From NCBI GenBank assembly GCA_032164245.1, contig JAVMKO010000007.1:4216001-4280000 (forward strand): a stretch of DNA of 64,000 nt, read 5' to 3'. The notes beneath the pieces were generated by a model. That model worked only from the letters and a program-made list of their open reading frames with translations. It did not search any database and had not been told where the DNA came from. Positions 40,440-52,499 of the stretch are shown here, in pieces (the first letter of the stretch is position 1; every line of letters starts with the position of its first letter). The stretch comes from Sternotherus odoratus (taxonomy: Eukaryota > Chordata > Testudines > Kinosternidae). The position numbers and the translations under genes were made by a program.

Positions 40440-41330
40440 AAGAGTTCTCCACTAGGACAATTTACTTAGCAAAATGGAAGAGGTTCTCGATCTGGTCCTT
40501 TGCCTGTGGGACCCAACCAACAGAGGATTCTTGGAGTACCATCAACATCTTCAGACATTGGGCCTTGAGCTCAGTTCACTGGGAGTGCATTTGGCAGTGA
40601 TATCGGCGTTCCACTCCCTGATTCAAGGGAAGTCCGTTTTCCCCAGTGCCGCAGTGATGAGATTTCTGAAGGGGCATCTCCCCTTACATCCTCCAGTCTG
40701 AGAACCAGTTCCCTGTGGGATCTGAACACAGTTCTGAGCACTCTGATAGGCCCTCCACTTGAGCCCCTTGTGTCCTATCTGCTGTCTCCCGTGTCTCAGA
40801 AAACAGCGTTTCTGATAGCCTTCACTCCAGCAAAAAGGGTGAGAGAGTTGCTGGTCCTAATGTCTGAGCTGGCTTACGTTCAGTTCTCCAAAGACAAGGT
40901 AACACTGTGACTGCACCCAAAGTTCTCTCTGGTTTATCTAAATCAGGCGGTGTATTTACCTGTGTTTTTCCCCTAAACCGCGCGCTCTTTCCTGGAAGAA
41001 CAGTGCCTCCACACTCTGAATGTCTGGCCATCTCTAGCCTTTTTCTTGACAGGACTAAACCATTGCATATTTCGCCTCACCTGTTCAGGTCCTGTGGGCT
41101 GCATGAAGGGGCAGTCGTCTCTGCACAGGCCATCTCTAGATAGGTAATACCCTGTGTCTAGACAGCTTCGGTTACACCTCCCCAATGGATACGTGCTCAC
41201 TCCAGAAGAGAGCAAGTGACTTCAGAAGTGTTCCTCAGGGACATTTCCATACTGGATATTTGCAGAGCGGCCAGTTGGTCATCTGTACCTACATTTAGGG
41301 ACCATTATGCAGTTATGGCCTCTTCCAGAG
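40440..41330 (+). pseudogene. DIRS tyrosine recombinase remnant
   Basis: The C-terminal block DICRAASWSSVPTFRDHYA (about 41255-41311) contains the nucleophilic tyrosine context of DIRS recombinases. Upstream, KTAFLIAFTPAKRVRELLVL (about 40801-40860) is the region with the first catalytic arginine. Several stops and frame changes lie between. Confidence 0.75.
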
Positions 41331-41725
41331 CAGAGGCAGGCCCTGAAAGGATGGTCCTGCAGTCCGTCTTGCAGTAGACTCTGAGCCCAACCTCCGGATT
41401 GGGGTACTGCTCGCGAGCCACCTACTTGGAATACACGGCTGCATCGACTCGAAGAAGACATGATTACTGACTGTAACAGTGGTTCCTTGAGATGTGATGC
41501 AGACATGCCCACCCTCCCTCAGCAGCAAAGTCTCCTTGCAGCGGTTTTCAGTGCAAAGGAACTGAGGGGGGTCGAGACCCCCCTCCTCATACAACCAGGA
41601 GAGGGAACACAAGCACCATCCCTCTCCAGGCAATGCTAGGCAAGTCTCTGGTTCCAGCGCACTGGGCATGCACCCCTAAGTGGAATACATGCCCACATCT
41701 CATCTTGAAGAGCCACTGTTAATGT

Positions 41726-43549
41726 TTTTCAGAACAACCCCCAGTAGCCCATCAGTAGATGGGATTCTTTTTGTGAAGGACCCCAGCATGAACAGAGCCC
41801 TTACCCCCAAAGAAAGGGATTCACTGTTAGCGTTATCCATAGGGATTTTTCTCCCAAAGAGCGCTGGTCCCATGTAGTCTAGATAAAAAATTTGAAAGAC
41901 TGACAGTGGCAAAGTACCAATGGGAAAAGTGAGAAGCTCTGAAAGATTTTCATAGCTTTCCAATAAGCCATGAACATTAACAAGGGAACAGCCAAAACAG
42001 TATGTCCTAGGTCCCGTAAAATATCCTGCAGCATCCCTAGGCCTCACAATGACCCTTATCACAAGTACTGTATAGAATTGCCTGTTGCCGAGTTGGTTGT
42101 GACTTGCAGCACTGATGTCATTGGTAACTAGGGACGGGGCTAGAAGTTGAGATAAGAATATTGCCAAAGGTCTCCCAACAGCTGTTCGGGGCTAGGGTCT
42201 GCGTGCTGCCCTAGGTAAAACCTCTAAAGCAAAAACAATTCTAAGCTGTCTGTTTTTTACTGATAATAAATAAATACTGAAAACAAGGGTCCCCTTGCTG
42301 ACTTTTTCACTGGTTTTGTGGGTTGGACTCTGTTCTGTTCTCTCCCCTCAAAGTTGGTTACACTTTTCTTTAAAAAAATAGTCTTCCAGAGTTATCCTTA
42401 CGGGATGTTAGCTCCTTAGGGCAAGACAGCCGGAGCTCGCTCTTAGGGGTGGGTTTTTTGTTGTTGTTTTTTTTTAACCTTGCAGGGCAGTCGCAGTAGG
42501 ATGAAATGTGGACCAGGTCCCCCGCAGGGTCCCCCTCACTAAACAAACATTGCCCTCTGCATGTTCCAGCCAGTTCCTTCTGTCACACAGGAAGCAAAGG
42601 TCCCAGAATAAGCCAACACGAATGGTCAATTTTCGCAACAACAACCAAAAAAAAAAGGGGGGAAGAAAATCCCCAAACTTGGCAGACAATAGATGAGAAT
42701 CCTGTTGAGTGACTCAGACAAGTTGGAGGAAGGTAGCTTCATAGTTTTTGTAGGGAGTCAAGCAAAGGAGACCTCATGGGTGTGATTGTACCACACTGCA
42801 ACCCATTTCCACTTGGACTTGTAAGTCATGCTGGTTCGTTTCTGAGATTCTAGGAAGACATGAACTACCTGCTGAGTGATACCAGACCTATGACCACACC
42901 TTGTCAGGAGCTTTTGGGTTGGGACAGAGTCAGGTGCCTGGTTACAGCACCCATCCAGGATGCGGGAGACAGGTTCAAATCCACTGGGCTATGTGATATT
43001 CTGAGGTGGAGCTCTCAATCTCTCCTGTTGACACTGTATGGATGCCCATCGGCAAACTTTTAGGCACCTAAGGAACTTTAAGAGGAGAAACATAGGCACT
43101 GAGGGACTTTAAGCACCTCCAGTGTTAAGGGCAGTTGGGGTTTTGAGGATCTATATTTTGGATGCAGGCATCCTAATTCCTGTGCGAATCCAGACCATAG
43201 TTTACAAGAGCAAATCTAGAGGCAATGAAAAGAGGTAGCTTCCCAGAACTTGGTCGATTAGTATGAAGATCATGAACTTGACAGAAGGAGACAGAAAGCC
43301 ACTGGAGGGATTTGAGTAGTGGTCTGATGTACAGATCCATTGTCCCCATTGTAACAAATTTGATGCTGCCAAAATGCACTTGACTAATACTGACCAATGC
43401 AACCATTGTTTCATTCTGCCATTGGCATATGAACCAATTAGCCAGGGAAGCTCATTGCCACAAGATAGTAACTGAGGTCAGTAGGACTCAGAACAGGATT
43501 GAACATTTAGATGGAGAACAAAAAACATTCAGAGTATAATAAAAACAGG
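41726..43549. other. Intergenic, nothing recognised
   Basis: No exon, RNA or clear mobile element. A T-run and C-rich bits near 42445-42480 are simple sequence. Frames near 41700-42170 and 42474-42712 are unlike known proteins. Confidence 0.35.
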
Positions 43550-44715
43550 AAAGGCCGTACTGGGTCAGACTAAAGGTCCATCCAGCCCAGTATCCTGTCT
43601 ACTGACAGTGGCCAATGCCAGGTGCCCCAGAGTGAGTGAGCCTAATACGTAAGGATCAAGTGATCTCTCTCCTGCCATCCATCACCATCCTCTGACAAAA
43701 GGGTAGGGACACCATTCCTTACCCGTCCTGGTTAATAGCCATTAATGCACTTAACCTCCATTAATTTATCCAGTTCTCTTTTAAACCATGTTATATTCTT
43801 TACCTTCACAACCTCCTCAGGCAAGGAGTTCCACAGGTTCACTGCATTATGTGAAGAACAACTTCCTTTTATTTTTTAAACCTGCTGCCCTTTATTTCAT
43901 TTGGTGGCCCCTAGTTCTTATTTACTTGTTCCTATAATATAACTTTTCCTTGTTCACTTTCTCCACACCACTCATAATTTTATATACCTCTATCATATCC
44001 CCCCTTAGTCTTCTCTTTTCCAAGCTGAAAAGTCCCAGCCTGTTTAATCTCTCTTCATATGATACCTGTTCCAAACCCCTAATCATTTTAGTTGTCTTTC
44101 TCTGAGCCTTTTCTAATGCCAATATATCTTTTTTTAAATGAGACCACATATGTATGCAGTATTCAAGATGTGGGCACACCATGGATTTGTATAAGGGCAA
44201 TAAGATATTCTCTGTCTTATTCTCTATCCCTTTTTTAATGATTCCTAACATCCTGTTTGTTTTTCTGACTGCCGCTGCACACTGCATGGACGTCTTCTGA
44301 GAACTATCCACGATGATTCCAAGACCTTTTTCCTGATTAGTTGTAGCTAAATTAGCCCCCATCATATCGTATGTATAGTTGAGGGGTTTTTTCCCAATAT
44401 GCATTACTTTACATTAAAAGTCATTTGCCATTTTGTTGCCCAATCATTTAGTTTTGTGAGATCTTTTTGAAGTTTTTCACAGTCTGCTTTGGTCTTAACT
44501 ATCTGGAGCAGTTTAGTATCATCTGCAAACTTTGCCACCTCACTGTTTACCCCTCCCTCCAAATCATTTATGAATAAGTTGACTAGGATTGGTCCTAGGA
44601 CTGACCCTTGGGGAACACCACTAGTTACCCCTCTCCATTCTGAAAATTTACCATTTATTCCTATCCTTTGTTCCCTGCCTTTTAACCAGTTCTTAATCCA
44701 TTAATTCCCTCTTAT
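43550..44715 (-). mobile_element. CR1 LINE fragment with a readable RT C-terminus
   Basis: The left part (GGTCCATCCAGCCCAGTATC) is the reversed CR1 3' end. A 160-codon minus frame, 43922-44404, encodes the end of the reverse-transcriptase ORF (HLEYCIHMWSHLKKDI, TKMIRGLEQVSYEERLNRL, SLEKRRLRGDMIEVYK). The right part to about 44715 is RT sequence in a shifted frame. Five-prime truncated. Confidence 0.85.
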
Positions 44716-47114
44716 CTTCTTATAATAGGTGGTAAAATATAACAAGGATCTTTCCTCACCTCTTATGCGGTGTAACGAGATTGCATACGGGTATAAATCC
44801 CCAAGCTTCAAGTGTAAGCTAACCTCTAGCTATGGCAGGGGGAGGGAGAGAATGCAAGGAAGCTTTCCCTGAAGCCAATTCTCACATACCGGTAGCTGCT
44901 ACTGCAGGGTTTCTTGCACCTTCTTCCAAGCATCTGCTGGCTACTGTCGGAGACGTTATACTGGATGAATGGACCTAGTCTGATCCAGTCTCTTATGTCC
45001 TATATTTCTAATCCATGTTAACATGCCACAGTCAATATGGCTAATTTACTTCCCTCTCCCCAGCCTTTTTAATAGATAACTTTAAAAAAAATGCAACTAA
45101 CTTTTTCAGGGCATCTTACTGATTATTTACAAGGTTCCATTTTATTACGAAACCTCAATGTTTGTCCCTTGTTTTCCAAGAAGATGATTTGTTTCTCATG
45201 ATTAGCAGATGCTTAATTGGTGGGAGGAAAGAGAGTAGCAAGTGCTAATATGAAGCCAATTGCTCATTGCTGGCAGGTGACTAATGAGCAGTGGGTATAT
45301 CAGGTGTTACTAATCGTTTGGCTAGAATATTTGGTGCCGAAAGCTGTTCAGCTTCACAATGACATATGTTGTGCTTCATATTCAAAATCTTATCTCCCTC
45401 CCCCCCCCCGCTCTGGAAATTTACTTGCTACATTGGCAATACACAGAGCTAGGAAGAGCTTCCATTTCAACTTGTACATGGTCACATTTTATACTGGAAA
45501 ATAACAACCACTTATTGCAAGTCCTCTTGGGTAAACAGCTTTCGGCTGCAGAAGTGGCTCCTGCGTCCCTTGAGGATATGTTCCTACATGTGGTAGTTCA
45601 AAATCATGCCTCCAGCTTGGGCACTAGATGTTAGTAGGACACTTGGCCAACATCTGTTGCATTTGTTCCCCAAGTCATATAGAAAATTTGTGAGATTTTA
45701 ATGTAGATTTACTCAAAATACATTTGAAAAACACCCAATAAACACTTCAGCAAAGTGTGTGTCACGAATGAACTGCTTTAAAATATGTGGATGGTTATTT
45801 TTTTCATACAGTTTTTTTTTTTACACATTCTCTTCGACCAACCTGAAATGTTTGTTCCCTGCTTCGATCTTTTCTCCAAGGATCTTCCTCTTCTGCTATT
45901 TCGCTCGCCCCTTCCCTGCCTGAGTACAATGCTGAGGACCAAAAAACTGACTAAAAATCACAACTCTGATAGAATAGTTGAAGATTTACATCATGCTGAA
46001 ATTTGGACCCTGATTGCAAGGGAATGTTTTTTCCAGTCAATCCAATTGCCCTGGATAAATACATGAGCCAGAAGTGCCTGTAAAGAGAGTCTGCAGTTGC
46101 CAGCTAAGTTGGAGATGTTAACCCACTGATGGTAGTTCCTATGCGCAGCAAACTGGAAAACCCCTTCAATGGCTTTGTTCCTTTCCCTCACCTGGTCCTG
46201 GATCCTATTTGAATGGGGGCAAACAGTGGTTTAGTTTAGAGTATTGGCTTCCCTTTAGTATCTTGTGGTTTGATAATTGTTTATATAGATCAGTGAGAAT
46301 ACCAGGTGTGGAATTCGAGCGGAACAACCTGATACACTGGGCTACAAAAGCCATGGTTATAGTCACACTAGGGTGTCTGGGTGCACCATAGACCATTTAT
46401 ATAAAGCTGGAGCCACACCTGGAGAAGCTGGACTAATCAGTATCCTCAGGATTGCCCCCCATAACCATCATCTCAAAAACCCTTGGGACTTTGAAAATCA
46501 TGTTGGGTTCTTTTAGATTTGGCTCCTGGATTTTTGAGCCTTTATGGTTCATATCCTCAAACTTTCCTTCACAACCTTGAGGGCTAGAAACATCCTTTTA
46601 AAAAACTGAAATCTGAGATCCTTACATGAGTCCAGGAGCCAGGGATTCAAAAATACCACCAAATATCCTGAGACCTGCAATAAAATCACCAGAGTTGGCA
46701 ACCCCCCAAGTCATTGATACTCAGACTTGGAAAATCCCCCTCAGGATAGCCTTCAGATTCTGGCAAACCCTGCTCTGGCCTGAAATCTCTCCTGATGACT
46801 CACTTCATCCTCAGTGCGAAAAAGAAGCAAATGAGTCAATAATAATGACACTTGCCAGGTAAGTAGCTAGAAGTGCGCACCCAGAAAGTGAGTAACCTCG
46901 TGGGTTTATTTCTGTAACCCTCGTCCTGCCTGACCGCATGCTCCCCTGCTGTTTGTTAACCCCTGAGCCTTTAGCAAGTGAGCTCTTTGGGGTGTGGATG
47001 GTGTCTTTCTATTTATACTACAAAAACCTGGTTTTCAAAAGATCTGACTTTGTCCTCAATAGGAGCTGCTGGGTGCTCAGCTATTTTAAAAATCTGGTGC
47101 TTTTAAGTGCCGTA
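44716..47114. other. Intergenic, nothing recognised
   Basis: Contains only short unassigned frames and simple tracts (C-run near 45402-45411, T-run near 45811-45821). No conserved exon seen. Confidence 0.35.
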
Positions 47115-47383
47115 CAAGCCATTTCTAATAGTAAGAGGTGATAAATTCCTGGAGAATCCGTCCATCAGTGGCATTAGGTTGGATATTAGGAAAAACCTTT
47201 TCCCTAGGAGGGTGGTGAAGCATTGGAATGGGTTCCCTAGGGAGGTGGTGGAATCTCCTTCCTTAGAGGTTTTTAAGGTCAGGCTTGACAAAGTCCTGGC
47301 TGGAATGATTTAGTTGGGATTGGTCCTGCTTTGAGCAGGGGGTTGGACTAGATAGCTCCTGAGGTCCCTTCCAACCCTGATAT
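47115..47383 (+). mobile_element. CR1 LINE 3' fragment
   Basis: TAGGTTGGATATTAGGAAAA, GGAGGGTGGTGAAGCATTGG and TTGGACTAGATAGCTCCTGA are the CR1 3' coding end and UTR. It stops at CCCTGATATT without the full tail, where a second CR1-type 3' end begins. Confidence 0.85.
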
Positions 47384-47597
47384 TAGCCAACATGGTCAGG
47401 GATGCAACCCCAGGCTCTGGGTGTCCTTAAACCTCTGACAGCCCGAAGCTGGGACTGGACAATAGGGGTGGATCTCTCAATAATGTTCCTGTTCTGTTCA
47501 TTCCCTCTGAAGCATCTGGCATTGGCCACTGCTGGAAGACAGGATCCTGGGCTAGATGAACCACGGCTCTGACCCCATGTATGCCTGTTCTTATGAG
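47384..47597 (+). mobile_element. Second CR1-subfamily 3' end
   Basis: CATTCCCTCTGAAGCATCTG, GCATTGGCCACTGCTGGAAG and ACAGGATCCTGGGCTAGATG form the 3' end of a different CR1 subfamily, directly abutting the previous fragment. Confidence 0.7.
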
Positions 47598-47921
47598 TAC
47601 GAGGCAGAGGTGCCTGAGAGGGGAGCGGTGTTGGAAAAAAGAAGCTGAGACTCAACACTACAGATCCTTAAATGTCTTGCCTTGCTCCTGGTCGGATCTG
47701 CTGTGAGACTCACCATGTAAATCTGGAATAAGTCTGTTGAGTTCAGAACTGTTACTCCTGGGTGACACTGGTGTACCTCAGAACAGAATTTGAACAGAAT
47801 AAGTACTGGAGTAATAAGGAATTAACTGAAATTTATTTAATAACATCTGTTGAACTCCTGGTAGTTTATCAACAAGGATGATTCTAAGTAATTTATTAGT
47901 AAGTGCCACTCTGTAATGAAT

Positions 47922-47991
47922 CAGAGAGGTAGCCGTGTTAGTCTGGAATAGCAGAGGTTAGTCTTTAAGGTGCCACAGGACTCTTTGTTAC
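47922..47991 (+). mobile_element. Miniature fold-back SINE, copy 3
   Basis: The SINE head CAGAGAGGTAGCCGTGTTAG to AATAGCAGAGG is joined directly to the reversed body end TTAGTCTTTAAGGTGCCACA, GGACTCTTTGTTAC. The direct repeat CTCTGTAATGAAT is at 47909-47921 and 47992-48004; its first bases may belong to the SINE. Most of both arms is missing, but the head-plus-inverted-body layout is as in copies 1 and 2. Confidence 0.75.
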
Positions 47992-48004
47992 CTCTGTAAT
48001 GAAT

Positions 48005-48374
48005 AATAACTTATAGCTAGAGCTGGTCAAACATTTTCTGATGGTTTTTAATTGGAAAATAGGACTGAGTTAAAATGAGTATTTTTGTGGGAAAATGGGT
48101 TTTGACTAATTTTGCCCTTTTCCCAATCATTTTGAAAACAAATTTTGGGGGGAATAACCATTTTTTTCCTAAATGTAAAAATGTGGGGGGGGGAGCCTGA
48201 AATTTTTCAGACTGCTTGAAAAACTTTAATTTCAAATCTGTGGGTTTCCCTCCCACTATCTGACTTACTCAACTGGCAAAAGTTGGATAATAGGGAGGAA
48301 GTATGGTGAAATCTACTTTTTCCAATTCCTTTTTTTCTTTTTTCTTTTTCCAGTTGGGAAGCAGGCGCTAGCTG
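48005..48374. other. Intergenic, nothing recognised
   Basis: AT-rich DNA with a G-run near 48185-48192 and a CT-run near 48328-48352. Confidence 0.35.
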
Positions 48375-48563
48375 GAGGGATATCTTAGTGGTTTGAGCAT
48401 TGGCCTGCTAAACCCAGGGTTGTGAGTTCAATCCCAAAGGGGGCCATTTAGGGATATGGGACAAAAATCTGATGGATGATTTAATTGGGGATTGGTCCTG
48501 CTTTGAGCAGGGGGTTAGACTAGATGACCTCCTGAGGTCCTTTCTAACCCTGATATTCTATTG
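48375..48563 (+). mobile_element. tRNA-headed SINE with a CR1-type tail, copy 2
   Basis: Starts GAGGGATATCTTAGTGGTTT (box A-like) with GGGTTGTGAGTTCAATCC (box B). It continues into ATTGGGGATTGGTCCTGCTT, the CR1 3' sequence, and ends CCCTGATATTCTATTGATAG. Confidence 0.78.
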
Positions 48564-50531
48564 ATAGTATAAATTTCAGGGTGAAAACAACCTTAATACT
48601 TTAAAGTTACATTTAACAGTGAAACATGCGGTGAGGGGGACGACTCACTTTCCCACAGCTTTAAAATTTCCTGTGGGAAAATTGGCATGAAAGTTCAAAT
48701 GGGAAAAATCCTGGTTTTTCAGCCAGTTCTGAACCCAAACAGGGCAGTGCTACCTCTCCGGCGCTGTTGCAGCTTTGAAGCTGGAAGAGAATGCCCCCGG
48801 TGCTCAGCTGATCCCCTTCTTCTCAGGCAATTGAATTGCTCTGAGGGTGAAACTATTGGAAGTGGCCATCTCCTATGGGCAGGAGAGAGAAGTTCTCTAG
48901 CCATGGGAAAAGAAAGGGAGGCCACAGGAATCCAGCCTAGGTTAGGAGAGGCCTGAATAAATAGTCCTGTGTTAAGGAGTCCCGGCCTTGGGACAGGCAG
49001 TAAGAACGGGCCCGGGAGAAGGAGCCTTGAAGGGAGCGCTCCAAGGAAGTCTCAAGAACCCTGCTAAGGGCCACAAGTGGCAAAGGAACTGGGATAGGGC
49101 TTGGGCTCCGGATGCCTTGGGGAGTCCAAGCCATGAAACTGCAGAGTGGGGAATGAGTTCCAGCTAGAGAGAGGGTGATCCAATGGAAGAACAGGCAGGT
49201 CCCAGGATCACAGCCCGTTCACAGCTGTGGTGAGGAGGTGCAGGATTAGCTAGTTGCATGAGTGGTACTTAAGTGAATTATCCCACATTCTCACCTGCCA
49301 GAGAGGTTGTTCAGAATTTGAGGGAAGAACCTTCTCAGGCTGTGATCCTTGCCTCTGAGCGCCATTCTCTGGGGAGGGGACCCCCTGAGTGCTGGACACC
49401 TGCCACGTTTGCCTATAGGATTTTGGTGCAGGTGCCCCAGCTACCCCCTTTCCCACATTTCTGTGTTGTCTTGGTCAAGAGGGAGCTGGTAGCTCCTTGT
49501 ACTGCTTGTGATGTTTGGAATCAGGTTGATGAAGTTCCTCTCAGACCACCAGGCTTTCTGGATCATTCTCTAATGGGTTCTCCTTGGCAGAATCGTTCTT
49601 GGACGTGAAGATTTTTGACATTACCTTCTGCTTGTAGACATTTACTTTGTGCTACAAAATCCACTGCCACCTCTGGAAGCTTCACAAAATGACCCAGTCA
49701 AACAAGGGGTCAAACAAGGATGGTGATCTCACCATATGATCAAACAAGGATGGTTACCTCACCAGTCTGCAGTGCACAACATACCTAGTGTAGGTTATTT
49801 TCCTTCTTATTCAGACGTTACCTGTCATTTCTTTTGCATTTTCTACTTTCTTTTATGTGTTATGTTTGTGTTAGATTCGTCTGTAGGGTCAGTATAACAA
49901 AATCATATGTTGTTGAGAGCAATGATAGATTTGTACTATCAAGATAAAAATATTTTCCTCATTTGTGTTATGTTGCCCTGTGCCTTGAGCAATAGATCAT
50001 AACTTCGGGAATTGTTTTCACATTTGGGTAATATTTTTGGTACCACTTTAGAGCCAGCCAATGTATATACAATATATTATGTGCCCAGTACACAGTGTGC
50101 AAATGGTTAACCTGAATTAAATACTAAAATCTGGTGAAAATAAAGTGCTCCGAATGGGAAAGGTGAATCAATTCGGGATTAGTCACCGCTGAGTAGGCTT
50201 TACAGAGGAGTAAAACCAGTGTGAAAATGTAAACTAGCTTTCCATCCACCCACCACGCCATCAGTAAAGAGAGATGTTTGCTTGCTAGAAACATAAAGCA
50301 ATAACCAATAGGCAAATCACCAGATTTACTGCGGAGAAGGTCAACAGGTTAGATTTATCTAATTAACGTGAATATGGCTTCTCAGCCTTCACATTGTACC
50401 GGTTTGAGCTGGGAAATACTTTAATAAATACCCAGTCTTTCACTGGTCCACCAGCCACTTTGTTCTATAATGTTTGGTGCAATCTCATGTTAAATATCAC
50501 AAGGGATAGGGTGTATGCACATTCCCTTGGG
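48564..50531. other. Intergenic, nothing recognised
   Basis: GC-richer block, 48730-49620, with short frames on both strands and no known protein. A short direct repeat (ATCAAACAAGGATGGT) lies near 49710-49755. Confidence 0.35.
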
Positions 50532-50898
50532 CACGGGGTGGCCAACCTGAGCCTGAGAAGGAGCCAGAATTTACCAGTGTACATTGCCAAAGAGCCACAG
50601 TAATACATCAGCAGCTGTGCTGATCAGCGCCTCCCCTCCCCCTCCCCCACCTCCCAGTCAGCTGTTTCATGGTGTGCAGGAAGCTCTTGCAGGGAGAGGG
50701 AGGAGGAAGGGCATGGCAGGCTGAGAGGAGGGGGCGGGGCCTGTGTCAGAGCCGGGGGCTGAGCAGTGAGCACCCCCAAGCACACTGGAAAGTCAGCGCC
50801 TGTAGCTCCAGCCCTAGAGTTGGTGCCAATACAAGGAGCCGCATGTTAACTTCTGAAGAGCCGCATGTGGCTCTGGAGCCCCAGGTTGGTCAGCCCTG
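50532..50898. mobile_element. Non-autonomous hAT transposon
   Basis: Left end CACGGGGTGGCCAACCTGAG, right end CCCCAGGTTGGTCAGCCCTG. Internal GAGCCACAGTAATACATCAG and GAGCCGCATGTGGCTC are typical of an abundant turtle hAT. The first bases are altered and no clear 8-base duplication was found. Confidence 0.75.
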
Positions 50899-50973
50899 GC
50901 TTGAGATTATTCCACAGTCTTAACAGCTCACTGTCAGAAATATTTTCCTGCTATTCAGCCTAAAAATATCCCC

Positions 50974-52092
50974 TTCACTTCCTCCCCGTATTCCTGTGCA
51001 TACATTCGTGCGCCTCTTCACTTCCTCCCCGTATTCCTGTGCATACGTTCGTGCGCCTCTTCACTTCCTCCCCGTATTCCTGTGCATACGTTCGTGCGCC
51101 TCTTCACTTCCTCCCCGTATTCCTGTGCATACGTTCGTGCGCCTCTTCACTTCCTCCCCGTATTCCTGTGCATACGTTCGTGCGCCTCTTCACTTCCTCC
51201 CCGTATTCCTGTGCATACGTTCGTGCGCCTCTTCACTTCCTCCCCGTATTCCTGTGCATACGTTCGTGCGCCTCTTCACTTCCTCCCCGTATTCCTGTGC
51301 ATACGTTCGTGCCCCTCTTCACTTCCTCCCCGTATTCCTGTGCATACGTTCGTGCCCCTCTTCACTTCCTCCCCGTATTCCTGTGCATACGTTCGTGCGC
51401 CTCTTCACTTCCTCCCCGTATTCCTGTGCATACGTTCGTGCCCCTCTTCACTTCCTCCCCGTATTCCTGTGCATACGTTCGTGCGCCTCTTCACTTCCTC
51501 CCCGTATTCCTGTGCATACGTTCGTGCGCCTCTTCACTTCCTCCCCGTATTCCTGTGCATACGTTCGTGCGCCTCTTCACTTCCTCCCCGTATTCCTGTG
51601 CATACGTTCGTGCGCCTCTTCACTTCCTCCCCGTATTCCTGTGCATACGTTCGTGCGCCTCTTCACTTCCTCCCCGTATTCCTGTGCATACATTCGTGCG
51701 CCTCTTCACTTCCTCCCCGTATTCCTGTGCATACATTCGTACCCCTCTTCACTTCCTCCCCGTATTCCTGTGCATACGTTCGTGCCCCTCTTCACTTCCT
51801 CCCCGTATTCCTGTGCATACATTCGTGCGCCTCTTCACTTCCTCCCCGTATTCCTGTGCATACATTCGTGCCCCTCTTCACTTCCTCCCCGTATTCCTGT
51901 GCATACGTTCGTGCGCCTCTTCACTTCCTCCCCGTATTCCTGTGCATACGTTCGTGCGCCTCTTCACTTCCTCCCCGTATTCCTGTGCATACGTTCGTGC
52001 GCCTCTTCACTTCCTCCCCGTATTCCTGTGCATACATTCGTGCCCCTCTTCACTTCCTCCCCGTATTCCTGTGCATACATTCGTGCGCCTCT
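50974..52092. repeat. 43-base minisatellite, 26 copies without indels
   Basis: The unit TTCACTTCCTCCCCGTATTC + CTGTGCATACGTTCGTGCGC + CTC repeats exactly every 43 bases; the GCATAC phrase occurs at 50998, 51041 and so on to 52073. Only a few point variants occur: ATACG/ATACA, GTGCGCC/GTGCCCC and one GTACCCC. Because 43 is not a multiple of 3 and the unit has no plus-strand stop in any frame, three overlapping frames of 350-400 codons run through it. These are artefacts. Confidence 0.97.
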
Positions 52093-52499
52093 GTAACTGT
52101 TTCACCTAGTAGTAGTATTTGTATTACAGTAACACCCCCAGTCAGAAGCAGGATCCCCACTGTGCTAGGCCCTGTACATACATATAAGGTATATCTGCAT
52201 TGCAGAGTTAACGCTGGTGCCTACTCAGGCGTTATCCCTAATCCCTCCTCACATCCACACACAAAAAGCTCGTACCCAAGTTTGGCAGTTTTCAGCCTGG
52301 GCTAGCTGACCCGGCTGGGGCGGGAGTTAGAGCCCGGTTGCTGCTCTAACTTTCCCCTTGCAGCTAAATCACTCAAGTGCGGAGTGTCCTCCAATACCTT
52401 CCCACAAGTCCCCATGTGCCCAGAAGAATTAACAGATTCCCTGGGAGGGAATGCCAGGATGCTCGGATTACTGCAACACAAAGGATGTTGGGATGTGCC
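52093..52499. repeat. Old repeat fragment and unassigned sequence
   Basis: AGTAGTATTTGTATTACAGT and CCCACTGTGCTAGGCCCTGT (52109-52172) are phrases of an old amniote interspersed repeat. 52173-52499 is unassigned, with the motif AACGCTGGTGCCTACTCAGG. Confidence 0.4.

Larger units (their letters stand above)
38111..41699 (+). mobile_element. DIRS-type tyrosine-recombinase retrotransposon, inactive
   Basis: Left terminal repeat 38111-38180 (GATGCAGACCCCTCTTCCAC, TTAGGTGTGTGCATGTCCAG) is inverted relative to 41634-41699 (GCACTGGGCATGCACCCCTA, AGTGGAATACATGCCCACAT). A direct echo of the left end, GATGCAGACATGCCCACC, is at about 41496, as expected of the internal complementary region. Domain order is reverse transcriptase, RNase H, tyrosine recombinase. 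Frameshifts and stops interrupt all of them, and a palindromic SINE is inserted at 39303-39505. The similarity between ends may extend outward to about 38079 and 41725. Confidence 0.85.

Noticed and set aside
50974..52092. CRISPR-like look of regular 43-base repeats
   Set aside because: Units are directly tandem with no unique spacers, and the genome is a vertebrate's.
50996..52305. Three overlapping plus-strand frames of 356-407 codons
   Set aside because: All are the translated 43-base minisatellite in different frames, with no conserved domain or gene structure.
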